Assembly (NCBI RefSeq): GCF_022601975.1
Contig: NZ_JAKVIR010000002.1
Coordinates: forward strand, 62,001 to 126,000
Direction: 5' to 3'
DNA length: 64,000 nt
Source: Pontibacter sp. E15-1
Lineage (GTDB): Bacteria; Bacteroidota; Bacteroidia; Cytophagales; Hymenobacteraceae
A program made the translations under genes and the position numbers. Below, piece by piece: positions 54,063-62,958 of this stretch (the stretch's first letter is position 1; the number at the start of each line of letters is the position of its first letter). The notes under the pieces were generated by a model, which was given only the letters and a program-made list of their open reading frames with translations, ran no database searches and was not told the origin of the DNA.

Positions 54063-56438
54063 GTGCGCGGCTATAGCTATACTATTTTCCTTCTGATCTT
54101 TTTGCTTTGCGCGGCTGCGTCGGCCGTGGCACAAGGAACCTATACCGTTTCGGGCCGGGTGGTGGATGCCGCCTCCGGCGAGGGACTGGCAGGTGCTGCC
54201 GTGGCCCTGAAAGAGCGCATTCGGATCGGCGCGACCACTGATGCCTCCGGGAATTTCTCGTTTGCAGCCCCGGCGGGCTATTATACCCTCCTCACCAAGT
54301 ACATCGGTTACAGCACCAGCGAGCAGCCGCTGCAACTCGAGCAGAACCAGCAGGTAACCGTCCGTTTGGCCACAGCGCCTTACGCCATCCGGGAGGTGGA
54401 GGTGCAGGTCGAGCGGAAAACGCCGCTGCAGGAGTCGGCTGCGATGGGAAAAATTGAGCTCCCCATGGAGATGATCAAAACGCTTCCGGTGCTGTTTGGC
54501 GAGGTGGATATCCTAAAGACCATACAACTGCTGCCGGGTGTGCTGTCGGGCGGCGAGGGCAACACCGGTTTTTACGTGCGGGGCGGCGGCGCAGACCAGA
54601 ACCTCGTGCTGCTCGACAAGTCGACCATCTACAACCCCGGCCATCTGTTCAACTTCTTCTCCGTTTTCAACAGCGACGCGATCGAGAACACCACGCTGCT
54701 GAAAGGCAGCATGCCCGCCCGGTATGGCGGACGCCTCTCCTCGGTGCTGGATATCGAGAGCAAGGACGGGGACATGCAGTCGTTTCGGGCGGATGGCGGC
54801 ATTGGCCTGATCTCCTCGCGGCTGACTGTGCAGGGCCCGCTTGTCAAAGAGAAGGCCTCGTTTATCTTCTCGGGCCGCCGCACCTACGTCGATGCGCTGT
54901 TCAACCCCTTTCTGAAAAACACGGAGCAGGGCGGCGTGCCCTACCGTTTCTACGACCTCAACGGAAAGCTGCGGTATACGGTGTCGCCCAAGGACGAAGT
55001 GTCGCTGAGCGGCTACTATGGCCGCGACATCGGCAACCTGAAACTCTCCGACGGCCGCTTCACCTCCGACTTTTTCTGGGGCAACGCCAGCGCCACCGCC
55101 CGCTGGAAGCATCGCTACAACGACCGGCTGTCGATGGACGTGAGCGGCGTGCTGAGCAATTACACCTTTCAGTTTAGCTGGGATTACGGCGGCTTTGAGA
55201 CCATCCTGCAAACCGGTGTCCGGGATTACGCCGCCAATGTCGACTTCGACTATACCCCCAACGTGCGCCACCACCTCCAATACGGCGTGCAGTATACCTA
55301 CCATACCCTCCGGCCCCGGACCGGCGAGGCCATTGGCGAAACGGGCGAGAACTTCGGGACCACGCGGGTACTGCCCAAGTATGCCCACGAGACAGCCCTA
55401 TACCTGTCTGATGACTGGAACGTGACTGACAAACTGCTGCTCAGTGTCGGGCTCCGCAACAGCTTCTTCACGCAGACGGGCCCTTTCAACTATTACCGCT
55501 TCGACGCCAACCAGGCCGTGACCGACTCCACGGTGTATGGCAGCGGAGAAGCCGTGAAGACATACAGCGCCCTGGAGCCGCGCGCCTCGCTGCGGTTGCT
55601 GCTGCCGGGCAGCGCTTCTATAAAGGCGGGCTTCACGCAGTCTGCGCAGTACCTGCATTTGGTCTCGAATGCCTATACCACCCTGCCGCTGGATGTATGG
55701 GTGCCCAGCTCCGCGATCGTGAAGCCCCAGCGGGCCACCCAGTATGCACTGGGCTACTTTAGGAGTTTGGCTGAGAATCAGTATGAGGGTTCGGTGGAGG
55801 TATACTACAAGGATTTGAAAAACCAGCTTGAGTACCGCGAGGGGTTTGCGCCCGGCCCCAGCAACCGCGATCTGGAGTATGAGTTTGTGCGCGGCAACGG
55901 CAAGTCGTACGGTGCGGAGTTCTTTCTCCGCAAGAATTACGGCGACCTGCAAGGCTGGGTCGGGTATACCTGGTCCAAAACCACGCGCCAGTTCCCCAAT
56001 TTAAACGACGGCAAAACATTCCCCGCCCGGTATGACCGGCGCCATGACCTTTCGGTGGTGGGCAGCTACCGCTACAACCCCCGCTGGACGTTTGCCGGCA
56101 CGTTTGTGTATGGCACCGGACAGGCCACCACCCTGCCTGTGCGGCGCTATTTCCTGGAAGGCACCGTGAATTACCAGTACGGGGACCGCAACAGCTTCCG
56201 GATGCAGCCCACGCACCGCCTTGACCTGTCTGCCACGCTGGAGGCCAAATCCCGGGCCCATGTCGCCTCCAGCTGGACGTTCTCCATATATAATGTGTAT
56301 GGCCGCCGCAACCCGTTTCTGTACTACGTGGATAACGAGGGCAGCTCAACCAGCCAGAACGTGAAGCTCCAGGCCAAGAAAGTATCTATCATCCCGTTCC
56401 CGCTGCCGTCTGTCACCTGGAACTTTAGCTGGAAATAA
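54063..56438 (+). CDS. TonB-dependent receptor with carboxypeptidase-D-like domain
   Basis: A 791-residue outer membrane receptor. The signal peptide (about 1-23) is followed by a carboxypeptidase regulatory-like beta domain (YTVSGRVVDAASGEGLAGA, about 27-105), then the TonB plug (about 120-220: LPVLFGEVDILKTIQLLPG and GFYVRGGGADQNLVLLDK) and a beta-barrel ending in NFSWK. The first codon is GTG (54063). The DUF4249 gene begins 2 bp after its stop, so the pair is probably one uptake unit; the ligand is unknown. Confidence 0.92.
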   Translation: MRGYSYTIFLLIFLLCAAASAVAQGTYTVSGRVVDAASGEGLAGAAVALKERIRIGATTDASGNFSFAAPAGYYTLLTKYIGYSTSEQPLQLEQNQQVTVRLATAPYAIREVEVQVERKTPLQESAAMGKIELPMEMIKTLPVLFGEVDILKTIQLLPGVLSGGEGNTGFYVRGGGADQNLVLLDKSTIYNPGHLFNFFSVFNSDAIENTTLLKGSMPARYGGRLSSVLDIESKDGDMQSFRADGGIGLISSRLTVQGPLVKEKASFIFSGRRTYVDALFNPFLKNTEQGGVPYRFYDLNGKLRYTVSPKDEVSLSGYYGRDIGNLKLSDGRFTSDFFWGNASATARWKHRYNDRLSMDVSGVLSNYTFQFSWDYGGFETILQTGVRDYAANVDFDYTPNVRHHLQYGVQYTYHTLRPRTGEAIGETGENFGTTRVLPKYAHETALYLSDDWNVTDKLLLSVGLRNSFFTQTGPFNYYRFDANQAVTDSTVYGSGEAVKTYSALEPRASLRLLLPGSASIKAGFTQSAQYLHLVSNAYTTLPLDVWVPSSAIVKPQRATQYALGYFRSLAENQYEGSVEVYYKDLKNQLEYREGFAPGPSNRDLEYEFVRGNGKSYGAEFFLRKNYGDLQGWVGYTWSKTTRQFPNLNDGKTFPARYDRRHDLSVVGSYRYNPRWTFAGTFVYGTGQATTLPVRRYFLEGTVNYQYGDRNSFRMQPTHRLDLSATLEAKSRAHVASSWTFSIYNVYGRRNPFLYYVDNEGSSTSQNVKLQAKKVSIIPFPLPSVTWNFSWK

Positions 56439-56440
56439 GC

Positions 56441-57370
56441 ATGAGAAAATCTCGCATTTTATACCTACTCGCCGTGCTTCTGCTCCTGGCAGGCTGCGAA
56501 CAGGACCTGACGATCGACTTACCGGAAGGGCAGGAAAAATTGGTGGTGGAAGGACACATTGAACAGGGCGCTCCGCCCGTGGTGGTGTTGACACGCTCGG
56601 TGCCAGTGTTTTCAGAGATCTCGCTGGCGACGCTGGAGAAAAGCTTTGTGCACGGGGCGGCGGTCACCGTGACGGCGGGGGGACGAAGCTATCCGCTGGA
56701 GGAGGTGCCCTCGGCCGCTTTCTCTGAAAAACTGAAAGAGGTGGTGAGCGTGCAACTGGGTATACCGGCCGCGCAGCTCGGAGGCAACAGCGGGTTTCTA
56801 TTTTATGTGTATACCACCGATGCGCTGGAAGGGGCGCTCGGGGAGCGCTATGGGTTAGAGATCCGCTTTGAGGGGCAAACCCTGACCGCCTCCACCACTA
56901 TTCCGCAGCTCAACCCGCTCGACTCGCTCTGGATTGTGCCGCACCCGACCCAGGACAGCCTCAAAACGCTCTATTACCGCTACACCGACCCCGACACACT
57001 TGGCAACAGTGTGCGCTACTTTACCAAACGCAACAGCGAGTCTTTCTTCCCGGGGCTGTTTTCCTCGGTATTTAACGATGAGTTGGTGAACGGGAAGTCG
57101 ATCAGCTTTCCGCTGGACCGTGGCGAGCCCAAAGGGCAAGCGGAAGTAGACCTCGACCTGTATAGCTATTTTGGGCTGGGCGACACCGTGACAATCCGGT
57201 GGGCTGCCCTTGACCTGCCGCACTACCGCTTCTGGTATAGCCTGGAGAACGAGCAGAACAGCAACGGAAGCCCCATCGGCACGCCCAACATCACGCAGTC
57301 CAACATCCAGGGCGGGCTAGGCGTTTGGGGAGGCTACGGAGTCACCTACCACAAGATATTTATTGAATAA
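56441..57370 (+). CDS. DUF4249 lipoprotein
   Basis: A 309-residue lipoprotein (lipobox LAGC, Cys19) with the DUF4249 opening (EKLVVEGHIEQGAPPVVVLTRS) and a beta-rich body. DUF4249 proteins in Bacteroidota are regularly encoded directly after TonB receptors of the carboxypeptidase-D type, as here (2-bp gap), and are thought to be their surface partner; the ligand is not known. A hairpin lies after the gene. Confidence 0.88.
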   Translation: MRKSRILYLLAVLLLLAGCEQDLTIDLPEGQEKLVVEGHIEQGAPPVVVLTRSVPVFSEISLATLEKSFVHGAAVTVTAGGRSYPLEEVPSAAFSEKLKEVVSVQLGIPAAQLGGNSGFLFYVYTTDALEGALGERYGLEIRFEGQTLTASTTIPQLNPLDSLWIVPHPTQDSLKTLYYRYTDPDTLGNSVRYFTKRNSESFFPGLFSSVFNDELVNGKSISFPLDRGEPKGQAEVDLDLYSYFGLGDTVTIRWAALDLPHYRFWYSLENEQNSNGSPIGTPNITQSNIQGGLGVWGGYGVTYHKIFIE

Positions 57371-57450
57371 ATTTTGAATAACTGAATTTTGAATAACTGA
57401 ATATGCTTGAGATCCATATTCAAAATTCAGTTATTCAATTATTCAAAATT
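57370..57450. terminator. Long A/T-rich bidirectional hairpin between DUF4249 and ribE
   Basis: Arms 57370-57405 and 57415-57450 pair over their outer 18 and inner 8 bases, with mismatches between. The left arm contains the direct repeat TTTTGAATAACTGAA twice. It is likely the shared terminator of the two convergent genes, and extends into the last codons of each. Confidence 0.55.
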
Positions 57451-58036
57451 AACCCCTCCCCAGCAGGCGGGCAACGTATTTTCCGATGATGTCGAATTCC
57501 AGATTCACGCTGTCGCCCGGCTTTACGTGCTGCAGGTTGGTGTGCTGGTAAGTATACGGGATGATGGCCACCGAGAAAGCGTCTTCCTTCGCGTTCACCA
57601 CTGTCAGGCTGATGCCGTTCACGCAGATGGAGCCCTTCTCCACGGTCACATTTCCCTTACTGGCGTCATACCGGAAGGTGAATACCCAACTGCCGTCCAC
57701 GTCCTCCACCGACGCGCACACCGCCGTCTGGTCTACATGCCCCTGCACCACGTGCCCGTCGAAGCGGCCATTGGCCAGCATGCAGCGCTCCAGATTCACG
57801 ACGTCCCCCGGTTTCAGGCTGCTGAGGTTGGTCTTTTGCAGGGTTTCATCAATAGCAGTCACGGTATAGGCATCTCCGTTTATACTCACCACCGTCAGGC
57901 AAACGCCATTGTGGGCCACGCTCTGGTCAATTTTCAGTTCGTTGGTAAAGCTAGAGACAATCGTGAAATGCCTGTTCGTGTTCTCTTCCTGAATGGTGGC
58001 GACGTGGCCCAGCGTTTCGATAATTCCAGTGAACAT
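57449..58036 (-). CDS. ribE: Riboflavin synthase alpha chain
   Basis: A 195-residue enzyme converting two 6,7-dimethyl-8-ribityllumazine molecules into riboflavin. It starts MFTGIIETLG and has two lumazine-binding repeats, each with a (V/I)CL-T/S-V motif: HNGVCLTVV near residue 44 and VNGISLTVV near 141. The close at about 195 residues is normal. No FMN riboswitch is visible upstream, and no other riboflavin gene is adjacent. Confidence 0.93.
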   Translation of the reverse strand: MFTGIIETLGHVATIQEENTNRHFTIVSSFTNELKIDQSVAHNGVCLTVVSINGDAYTVTAIDETLQKTNLSSLKPGDVVNLERCMLANGRFDGHVVQGHVDQTAVCASVEDVDGSWVFTFRYDASKGNVTVEKGSICVNGISLTVVNAKEDAFSVAIIPYTYQHTNLQHVKPGDSVNLEFDIIGKYVARLLGRG

Positions 58037-58261
58037 GGTGTGCTTGTTAGGTATAAATGGCCGTGTGTGTTGCGCCGTTTCCGGCGGCTGCGCACACGGT
58101 TTGTGGCTTTTTGATGCGCAAAGGTAACAGCTTTCGCTGGCTTATGTTTATCCTGCCTGTTTGAAAAGTTTATGTGCCCCGAACGGGGAATATTGAGCAG
58201 GTATGCTTATTTTCGCAAAGCTGGGGTATACAGAAACGATTTAGCAACTTTAACGGAATAC

Positions 58262-58921
58262 ATGGACACTGACTCGTACAGACACAAGGGCATGCGCCGC
58301 GCACTGGTTAATGTGCTGCAGGATAAAGGCATCCGCGACCCGCGCGTTCTCGCCGCCATTCAGGCTGTACCCCGGCACTACTTCTTCGAAAAGGCTTTTC
58401 TGGAGCAGGCGTACCAGGACAAGGCGTTTCCCATTGGCGAGGGCCAGACGATTTCACAACCCTATACCGTGGCCTTCCAGACGGAGCTGCTCGAACTCAA
58501 GCCCACAGACAAGGTACTGGAGATTGGCACCGGCTCCGGTTACCAGTGCACCGTGCTGCTGCAGCTCACACCAAACGTGTATACCATCGAGTATAACCGC
58601 CCGCTTTACGAGAAAGCGGTGATGTACTTTAAAAGGCATGGCCTCAAACCGCATACATTTCATGGAGATGGCTCTGAAGGCTTGCCAGCGAAAGCCCCCT
58701 ACGACAAGATCATCGTCACGGCCGGAGCGCCAGGTATACCCAAAACGCTGGTGCGGCAGTTGAATGTGGGCGGCATCCTGATCATACCCGTCGGGGATGC
58801 GAAAACGCAGAAAATGCTCCGCATCAGGCGCCTGGCCGAGAATGAGTATACCCGGGAGGAATTCCACGATTTCAAGTTCGTGCCGCTTCTGGGCAAATCC
58901 GGCTGGGACACCATGGCGTAA
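58262..58921 (+). CDS. pcm: Protein-L-isoaspartate O-methyltransferase
   Basis: A 219-residue repair methyltransferase that labels isoaspartyl sites with SAM. PRHYFF (about 37-42), the substrate region GQTISQPYTVAFQTELL, and the SAM motif VLEIGTGSGYQCTVLLQL are all present, then IIVTAGAPGIPK and GGILIIPVGD. ATG 58262 matches the family start; the frame is open for 30 further codons upstream but with no family-like sequence. Confidence 0.93.
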   Translation: MDTDSYRHKGMRRALVNVLQDKGIRDPRVLAAIQAVPRHYFFEKAFLEQAYQDKAFPIGEGQTISQPYTVAFQTELLELKPTDKVLEIGTGSGYQCTVLLQLTPNVYTIEYNRPLYEKAVMYFKRHGLKPHTFHGDGSEGLPAKAPYDKIIVTAGAPGIPKTLVRQLNVGGILIIPVGDAKTQKMLRIRRLAENEYTREEFHDFKFVPLLGKSGWDTMA

Positions 58922-59011
58922 GCCCCTCTTTAGCAGTCTTTCACTTCGCTATCGCCTTGGACCTGGTGCCGCTCCGGGCCAAGTATATTTCCTCCTTTGC
59001 AGAATGAGGCG

Positions 59012-59019
59012 TATCTTTG
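59012..59019 (+). promoter_or_regulatory. Candidate -7 box for the thioesterase gene
   Basis: TATCTTTG matches TAnnTTTG, 25 bp before ATG 59044; no TTG at a 19-22-bp spacing. Confidence 0.3.
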
Positions 59020-59043
59020 TGGCATCAAACAAGCATTACATAC

Positions 59044-59583
59044 ATGCGCAAAGCAAAAAAAGTACAGGAATCTTACGTGATCATGACGGAACTGGTGCTG
59101 CCCAACGACACCAACACACTGCATAACCTGATGGGAGGGCGCATGATGCACTGGATGGATATTGTGTCGGCCATTTCCGCCCAAAAGCACTCCAACCGCA
59201 TCGTGGTAACCGCCTCTGTCGATAACGTTTCGTTTGCGGAGAGCATTAAGCTGGGCAACGTGGTGACCCTGGAGGCCAAAGTGACCCGTGCTTTCAACTC
59301 TTCTATGGAGGTTCATATCGTGGTTTACGCCGAGGACATCCCGAGTGGCAAGAAGGTCATGTCGAACCAGGCATTTTTCACGTTTGTGGCGGTAGACCAA
59401 CTGGGCAACCCGATTGACGTGCCCGCGGCCGAGCCTGAAACTGAAGACGAGGTGAAGCTGTATGATGGTGCCCTGCGCCGCCGCCAGTTGCGCCTTGTGC
59501 TTGCCGGACGCATGAAACCGAGTGAGGCCAACGAGCTGAAGTCGATATTCGAGATCAAGGAAGACGCCCAGGGCATCGCATAG
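59044..59583 (+). CDS. Acyl-CoA thioesterase, hotdog fold
   Basis: A 179-residue hotdog-fold hydrolase. NTLHNLMGGRMMHWMDIVSAISA carries the catalytic-acid region of the YciA/BFIT-type group, then RIVVTASVDNVSFAESIKLG and a long C-terminal tail that is likely helical. An upstream TTG (59017) overlaps the -7 box, so ATG 59044 is chosen. The unknown protein gene starts 2 bp after its stop. Confidence 0.88.
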   Translation: MRKAKKVQESYVIMTELVLPNDTNTLHNLMGGRMMHWMDIVSAISAQKHSNRIVVTASVDNVSFAESIKLGNVVTLEAKVTRAFNSSMEVHIVVYAEDIPSGKKVMSNQAFFTFVAVDQLGNPIDVPAAEPETEDEVKLYDGALRRRQLRLVLAGRMKPSEANELKSIFEIKEDAQGIA

Positions 59584-59585
59584 GT

Positions 59586-60221
59586 ATGGCAGGGCTGCAG
59601 GCAGAGGGTATAAATGAGGAGTTCCTGAAAAACCTCTTCCCGGAAACCATTTATCTGGTGGACAGTGACCTCACGTTGCCAGCGCAACCGGAACAGATAG
59701 CACCTGAATCACCCGCACCAGATGCCATACCTCCGGCTATGGAGCAGCCAGCCGCCCTCAAAAACCAGATCACGGAGCACAGTCCCGCCGCCACACCACA
59801 CATTCCGCATTTGCCCATTCCCGCTGCGCCAGCAAAGTACAAGCTTGCCGGCACCAACGACCGGGGCGTCGTGCTACTGGTCACGTTGCCGGATGCGGAA
59901 TTCAGTCAGCTCCCGCAACTCACTTTCCTTCAGAAAATACTGGAGGCCATCGGTTTGAAGCAGACGGATGTGGCCTACGTCAACAATGTGTCAGGGGAAA
60001 TTGCCCGATTCGAGGATTTAGAGCAAGAACTGCAGATACGGTATATTATCAGCTTTGCCAGCCGCCTCGACACGGAACTGCCGCATGACAAATTCACGCT
60101 ATACCACCCCGTGCTGCTGGGGGATGTGCCTGTGGTGTTCTCGCATGCCCTGGCAAAGCTGGAAAACGACGTGGAGCAAAAGAAACTGCTCTGGAACGCG
60201 CTGCAACAGGTTTTTCTGTAA
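59586..60221 (+). CDS. Unknown protein, possible HolD-like / UDG-fold domain
   Basis: A 211-residue cytoplasmic protein with no family I can name with confidence. Residues 1-35 are a short helical region (NEEFLKNLFPETIYLVD), 36-85 are a Pro/Ala-rich linker, and 86-211 are a compact domain with the pattern RGVVLLVTLPD, FLQKILEAIGLKQTDVAYVN, a strand IRYIISFAS, then YHPVLLGDVPVVFSHALAKLE and LLWNALQQVF. This order resembles the uracil-DNA-glycosylase-like fold and the DNA polymerase III psi subunit HolD (an inference, low certainty). It lies 2 bp after the thioesterase gene. Confidence 0.45.
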   Translation: MAGLQAEGINEEFLKNLFPETIYLVDSDLTLPAQPEQIAPESPAPDAIPPAMEQPAALKNQITEHSPAATPHIPHLPIPAAPAKYKLAGTNDRGVVLLVTLPDAEFSQLPQLTFLQKILEAIGLKQTDVAYVNNVSGEIARFEDLEQELQIRYIISFASRLDTELPHDKFTLYHPVLLGDVPVVFSHALAKLENDVEQKKLLWNALQQVFL

Positions 60222-60287
60222 CGCTATACCTCATTTGCCGGCACCAAAGCGTGTTTCTGCAAATCTGTAAATTGATCTCCAGACGAC

Positions 60288-60335
60288 ATAAACCACAAGC
60301 GCCTTCTTTATTAAAAGAAGGCGCTTGTGGTTTAT
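60288..60335. terminator. 22-bp perfect hairpin between the unknown gene and the TlpA-like gene
   Basis: Arms 60288-60309 and 60314-60335 are perfectly complementary over 22 bp with an ATTA loop. This is unusually long for a terminator, and no long T run follows on either side, although each arm ends in A/T. Shared by two convergent genes. Confidence 0.7.
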
Positions 60336-60357
60336 AGGACGATATAAATCCGAGAAT

Positions 60358-61476
60358 TTAGTCGAGCAGGGAAGCCAGCTTTTGCTCTAGGTCCTGCCCT
60401 CTCAGGCCTTTAGCGATGATCTTGCCCTCGGGATCGATCAGCACTGTCTGCGGAATGGCGGTTACATTATATAGCTGCGCGGCGCTGCTCTGCCAACCCT
60501 GCAGGTCAGACACGTGCGGCCATACCAGTTTGTCTTTCTCGATGGCCTGCACCCACTTATCTTTCGATTGGTCCAGGGACACGCCAAAGATCTCGAATCC
60601 TTTGCCCTTGTCTTTGTAAGCATTATACATCTTCACCACATTCGGGTTTTCCTTGCGGCACGGGGCACACCAGCTCGCCCAGAAATCGATGAGCACGTAT
60701 TTTCCGCGGAGCGATGATAGCTGCCGGGTAGCGCCATCTGGAGTGGGAAGCGAAATATCCGGGGCCGTTTGGCCGATAGCCGTGCTTTTGAACGGTTTGA
60801 GGCGCTCGTTCAGCATGGTGGTATATTTTGAGTTCGGCAGGTTCTTGTTGAACAGGGTCGCCATACTGTCGGCAAAAGCGAAATCGCTGCTTGGGTCGAT
60901 CAGGCTGGCCGTGCCGAACGCTCCGACAACGGAGTTGGGATGCTGTGCGATAAAGTCTTTTACCTGATTCTGCATGGCCACATATTCCTGCCGCGCCTGC
61001 TCTGCCTCCTCAGTTTTGCCCTCGGCCATTGCCTGGCTGAAGCGCTGCTCCAGCTCACTTTGCCGCAGGCGGGTTTCGTTCACGAGCTTATTCAGCTCCA
61101 GGAACAGTTTGGAGTCCTCAGAGCCTTCAATCTTTGCCGTGCCGTTTATATCCTTTGCATCCGCCTCCAATTGTAGCTTTCCCTCGCTCAGCACCATCAT
61201 CAGGCCGTTCTGCTGATCCAGTGTGATGCGGTAAAGGGTCGGCTCATGCACAGTACCTTCGAAGGTGAAGCTGCCATCCGCAGCGATCTGGGCCGTGTCG
61301 CGGGCGACAAACTGCGTCTCGCCCAGCTCGAAAAGGTAGATAGGCCCAGGCGTCGCGTTGGTCAGCTTGCCGCTTATCGTATAGTTATCGTCTCCGTTTG
61401 AGGTGGTTTTGTTGCCCTGGCAACCAGCCAGCAGCACGCTGGCGGTGGCCATCACGGCCAGATTTCTAAGTTTCAT
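60358..61476 (-). CDS. TlpA-like thiol:disulfide lipoprotein with DUF4369
   Basis: A 372-residue lipoprotein (lipobox LAGC, Cys19). Residues about 35-115 are a DUF4369-like beta domain (ISGKLTNATPGPIYLFELGE), then a helical linker (about 120-185), and a thioredoxin-like domain with WASWCAPC near residue 270 and the cis-proline region AIPQTVLID. It probably acts in periplasmic or surface redox chemistry; reductant is unknown. ATG 61476 is preferred over 61494. It begins 10 bp after the gatB stop. Confidence 0.88.
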   Translation of the reverse strand: MKLRNLAVMATASVLLAGCQGNKTTSNGDDNYTISGKLTNATPGPIYLFELGETQFVARDTAQIAADGSFTFEGTVHEPTLYRITLDQQNGLMMVLSEGKLQLEADAKDINGTAKIEGSEDSKLFLELNKLVNETRLRQSELEQRFSQAMAEGKTEEAEQARQEYVAMQNQVKDFIAQHPNSVVGAFGTASLIDPSSDFAFADSMATLFNKNLPNSKYTTMLNERLKPFKSTAIGQTAPDISLPTPDGATRQLSSLRGKYVLIDFWASWCAPCRKENPNVVKMYNAYKDKGKGFEIFGVSLDQSKDKWVQAIEKDKLVWPHVSDLQGWQSSAAQLYNVTAIPQTVLIDPEGKIIAKGLRGQDLEQKLASLLD

Positions 61477-61486
61477 ATGGTATAGT

Positions 61487-62944
61487 TTACGCATTCAGGC
61501 TTTCCCGTAGCAACTTGTTTGCCACTTTCGGGTCTGCTTTGCCTTTGGTTTTTTTCATGATCTCGCCCATGAACATACCTACCAGCGACTGCTTCCCAGC
61601 TTTATACTCCTCCACTTTGGCGGGGTTGTCGGCCAGCACGTCTCTGATGATCTGGCTCAGCTCATCGGCGTTCGATTCCTGAATCAGGTTGAGTTCCTCG
61701 GCCACTTGCTGCGCAGGCACCGTCGGATGCTCCAGCATGTATGGGAAAATCTTCTTGGCCGCCGCCGAGTGATTCACCTTGTTAGCATCTACTAAAGCGA
61801 TTATAGCGGCAATTTGTTCCGGCTGAAGTGGGAAGTCCTTGATATGCAGCTGCAGCTCGTTGAGGTATGACTTCACCGGGCCCATCATCCAGTTGGAGGC
61901 GGCCTTGTAGTTGGTGGTGTGCTTGCAGAACTCCTCGAAGTACAAGGCGATCTCTTTAGCGTCTGTCAGTACGGCGGCGTCATACTCAGGCAAGCCATAC
62001 TCCCCCACAAACCGGTTGTAGAGTTCCTGCGGCAAGCTTGGCATGCTTTGCCGGATGCCCTCCAGCCATTCCCGCTCAATCACAAGCGGCGGCAGGTCCG
62101 GCTCCGGGAAGTAACGGTAGTCGTTCAGGTTTTCCTTGGAGCGCTGCGAAGTCGTGTTGCCTGTGTTGGCGTCATACCCGCGGGTTTCCCCGTCTACTTT
62201 CCCGCCGTTTTCCAGGATCGTGATCTGGCGCTCTATTTCGTGCTCGATGGCACGCTGCACGTTCCGGAAGGAGTTCATGTTCTTTACCTCTACCTTGGTG
62301 CCGTAAATCTCAGAGCCTTTTAGCATCACCGACACGTTGGCATCGCAGCGCAGCGAGCCTTCCTCCATGTTACCGTCGCAAATCTCGAGGTAGCGCACCA
62401 GGCGGCGTATCTCGGTCAGGAAGTTGTAGGCCTCCACAGAGTCGCGGATATCCGGCTCCGAAACGATCTCGATCAGCGGCACGCCGGCCCGGTTCAGGTC
62501 CACAAGCGTCTCAATCTCGCCGGGCAAGTGCATCGACTTTCCGGCGTCTTCCTCCATATGGATCCGCGTGATGCCGATACGCTTCTCCTCGTTGTTTTCG
62601 TTCTTCACATCCAGGTGCCCATGCGTACACACCGGGGTTTTGTCCTGCGTGATTTGGTAGCCTTTCGGAAGGTCGGGATAGAAATAGTTTTTGCGGGCGT
62701 ACAGGTTGTAGCGCGTAATGTCGCAGTTGGTGGCAATACCCATTTTCACGGCCATCTCCACTACCTTCTTGTTCACATAAGGCAAGGTGCCCGGGTGCCC
62801 GAGTGTGATGACGCTGATGTTGGTGTTGGGCATCATGCCATATTCGGTAGAGTCAGCGGCATAGGCCTTACTTTCCGTCAGCATCTGGGCATGTACCTCT
62901 AGGCCGATTACAGCCTGGTATTTATCTCTTATTTCTTTATCCAT
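61487..62944 (-). CDS. gatB: Aspartyl/glutamyl-tRNA(Asn/Gln) amidotransferase subunit B
   Basis: A 485-residue subunit of the GatCAB complex, which turns Glu-tRNA(Gln) and/or Asp-tRNA(Asn) into Gln-tRNA/Asn-tRNA. The YQAVIGLEVHAQM opening, KNYFYPDLPKGYQITQ, IGITRIHMEEDAGKS (metal and phosphate region) and SLRCDANVSV are all typical, and the C-terminal YqeY-like domain (about 330-485) is complete. The other subunits, gatA and gatC, are not in view. It lies 14 bp after alaS and 10 bp before the TlpA-like gene, so the three are probably cotranscribed. Confidence 0.95.
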   Translation of the reverse strand: MDKEIRDKYQAVIGLEVHAQMLTESKAYAADSTEYGMMPNTNISVITLGHPGTLPYVNKKVVEMAVKMGIATNCDITRYNLYARKNYFYPDLPKGYQITQDKTPVCTHGHLDVKNENNEEKRIGITRIHMEEDAGKSMHLPGEIETLVDLNRAGVPLIEIVSEPDIRDSVEAYNFLTEIRRLVRYLEICDGNMEEGSLRCDANVSVMLKGSEIYGTKVEVKNMNSFRNVQRAIEHEIERQITILENGGKVDGETRGYDANTGNTTSQRSKENLNDYRYFPEPDLPPLVIEREWLEGIRQSMPSLPQELYNRFVGEYGLPEYDAAVLTDAKEIALYFEEFCKHTTNYKAASNWMMGPVKSYLNELQLHIKDFPLQPEQIAAIIALVDANKVNHSAAAKKIFPYMLEHPTVPAQQVAEELNLIQESNADELSQIIRDVLADNPAKVEEYKAGKQSLVGMFMGEIMKKTKGKADPKVANKLLRESLNA

Positions 62945-62958
62945 CTGTATAGTATGAA

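Noticed and set aside
58037..58261. FMN riboswitch upstream of ribE
   Set aside because: No conserved FMN-element core such as AGGGUxAxxG or the flanking stems could be found; the gap contains only a short CCCC/GGGG hairpin.
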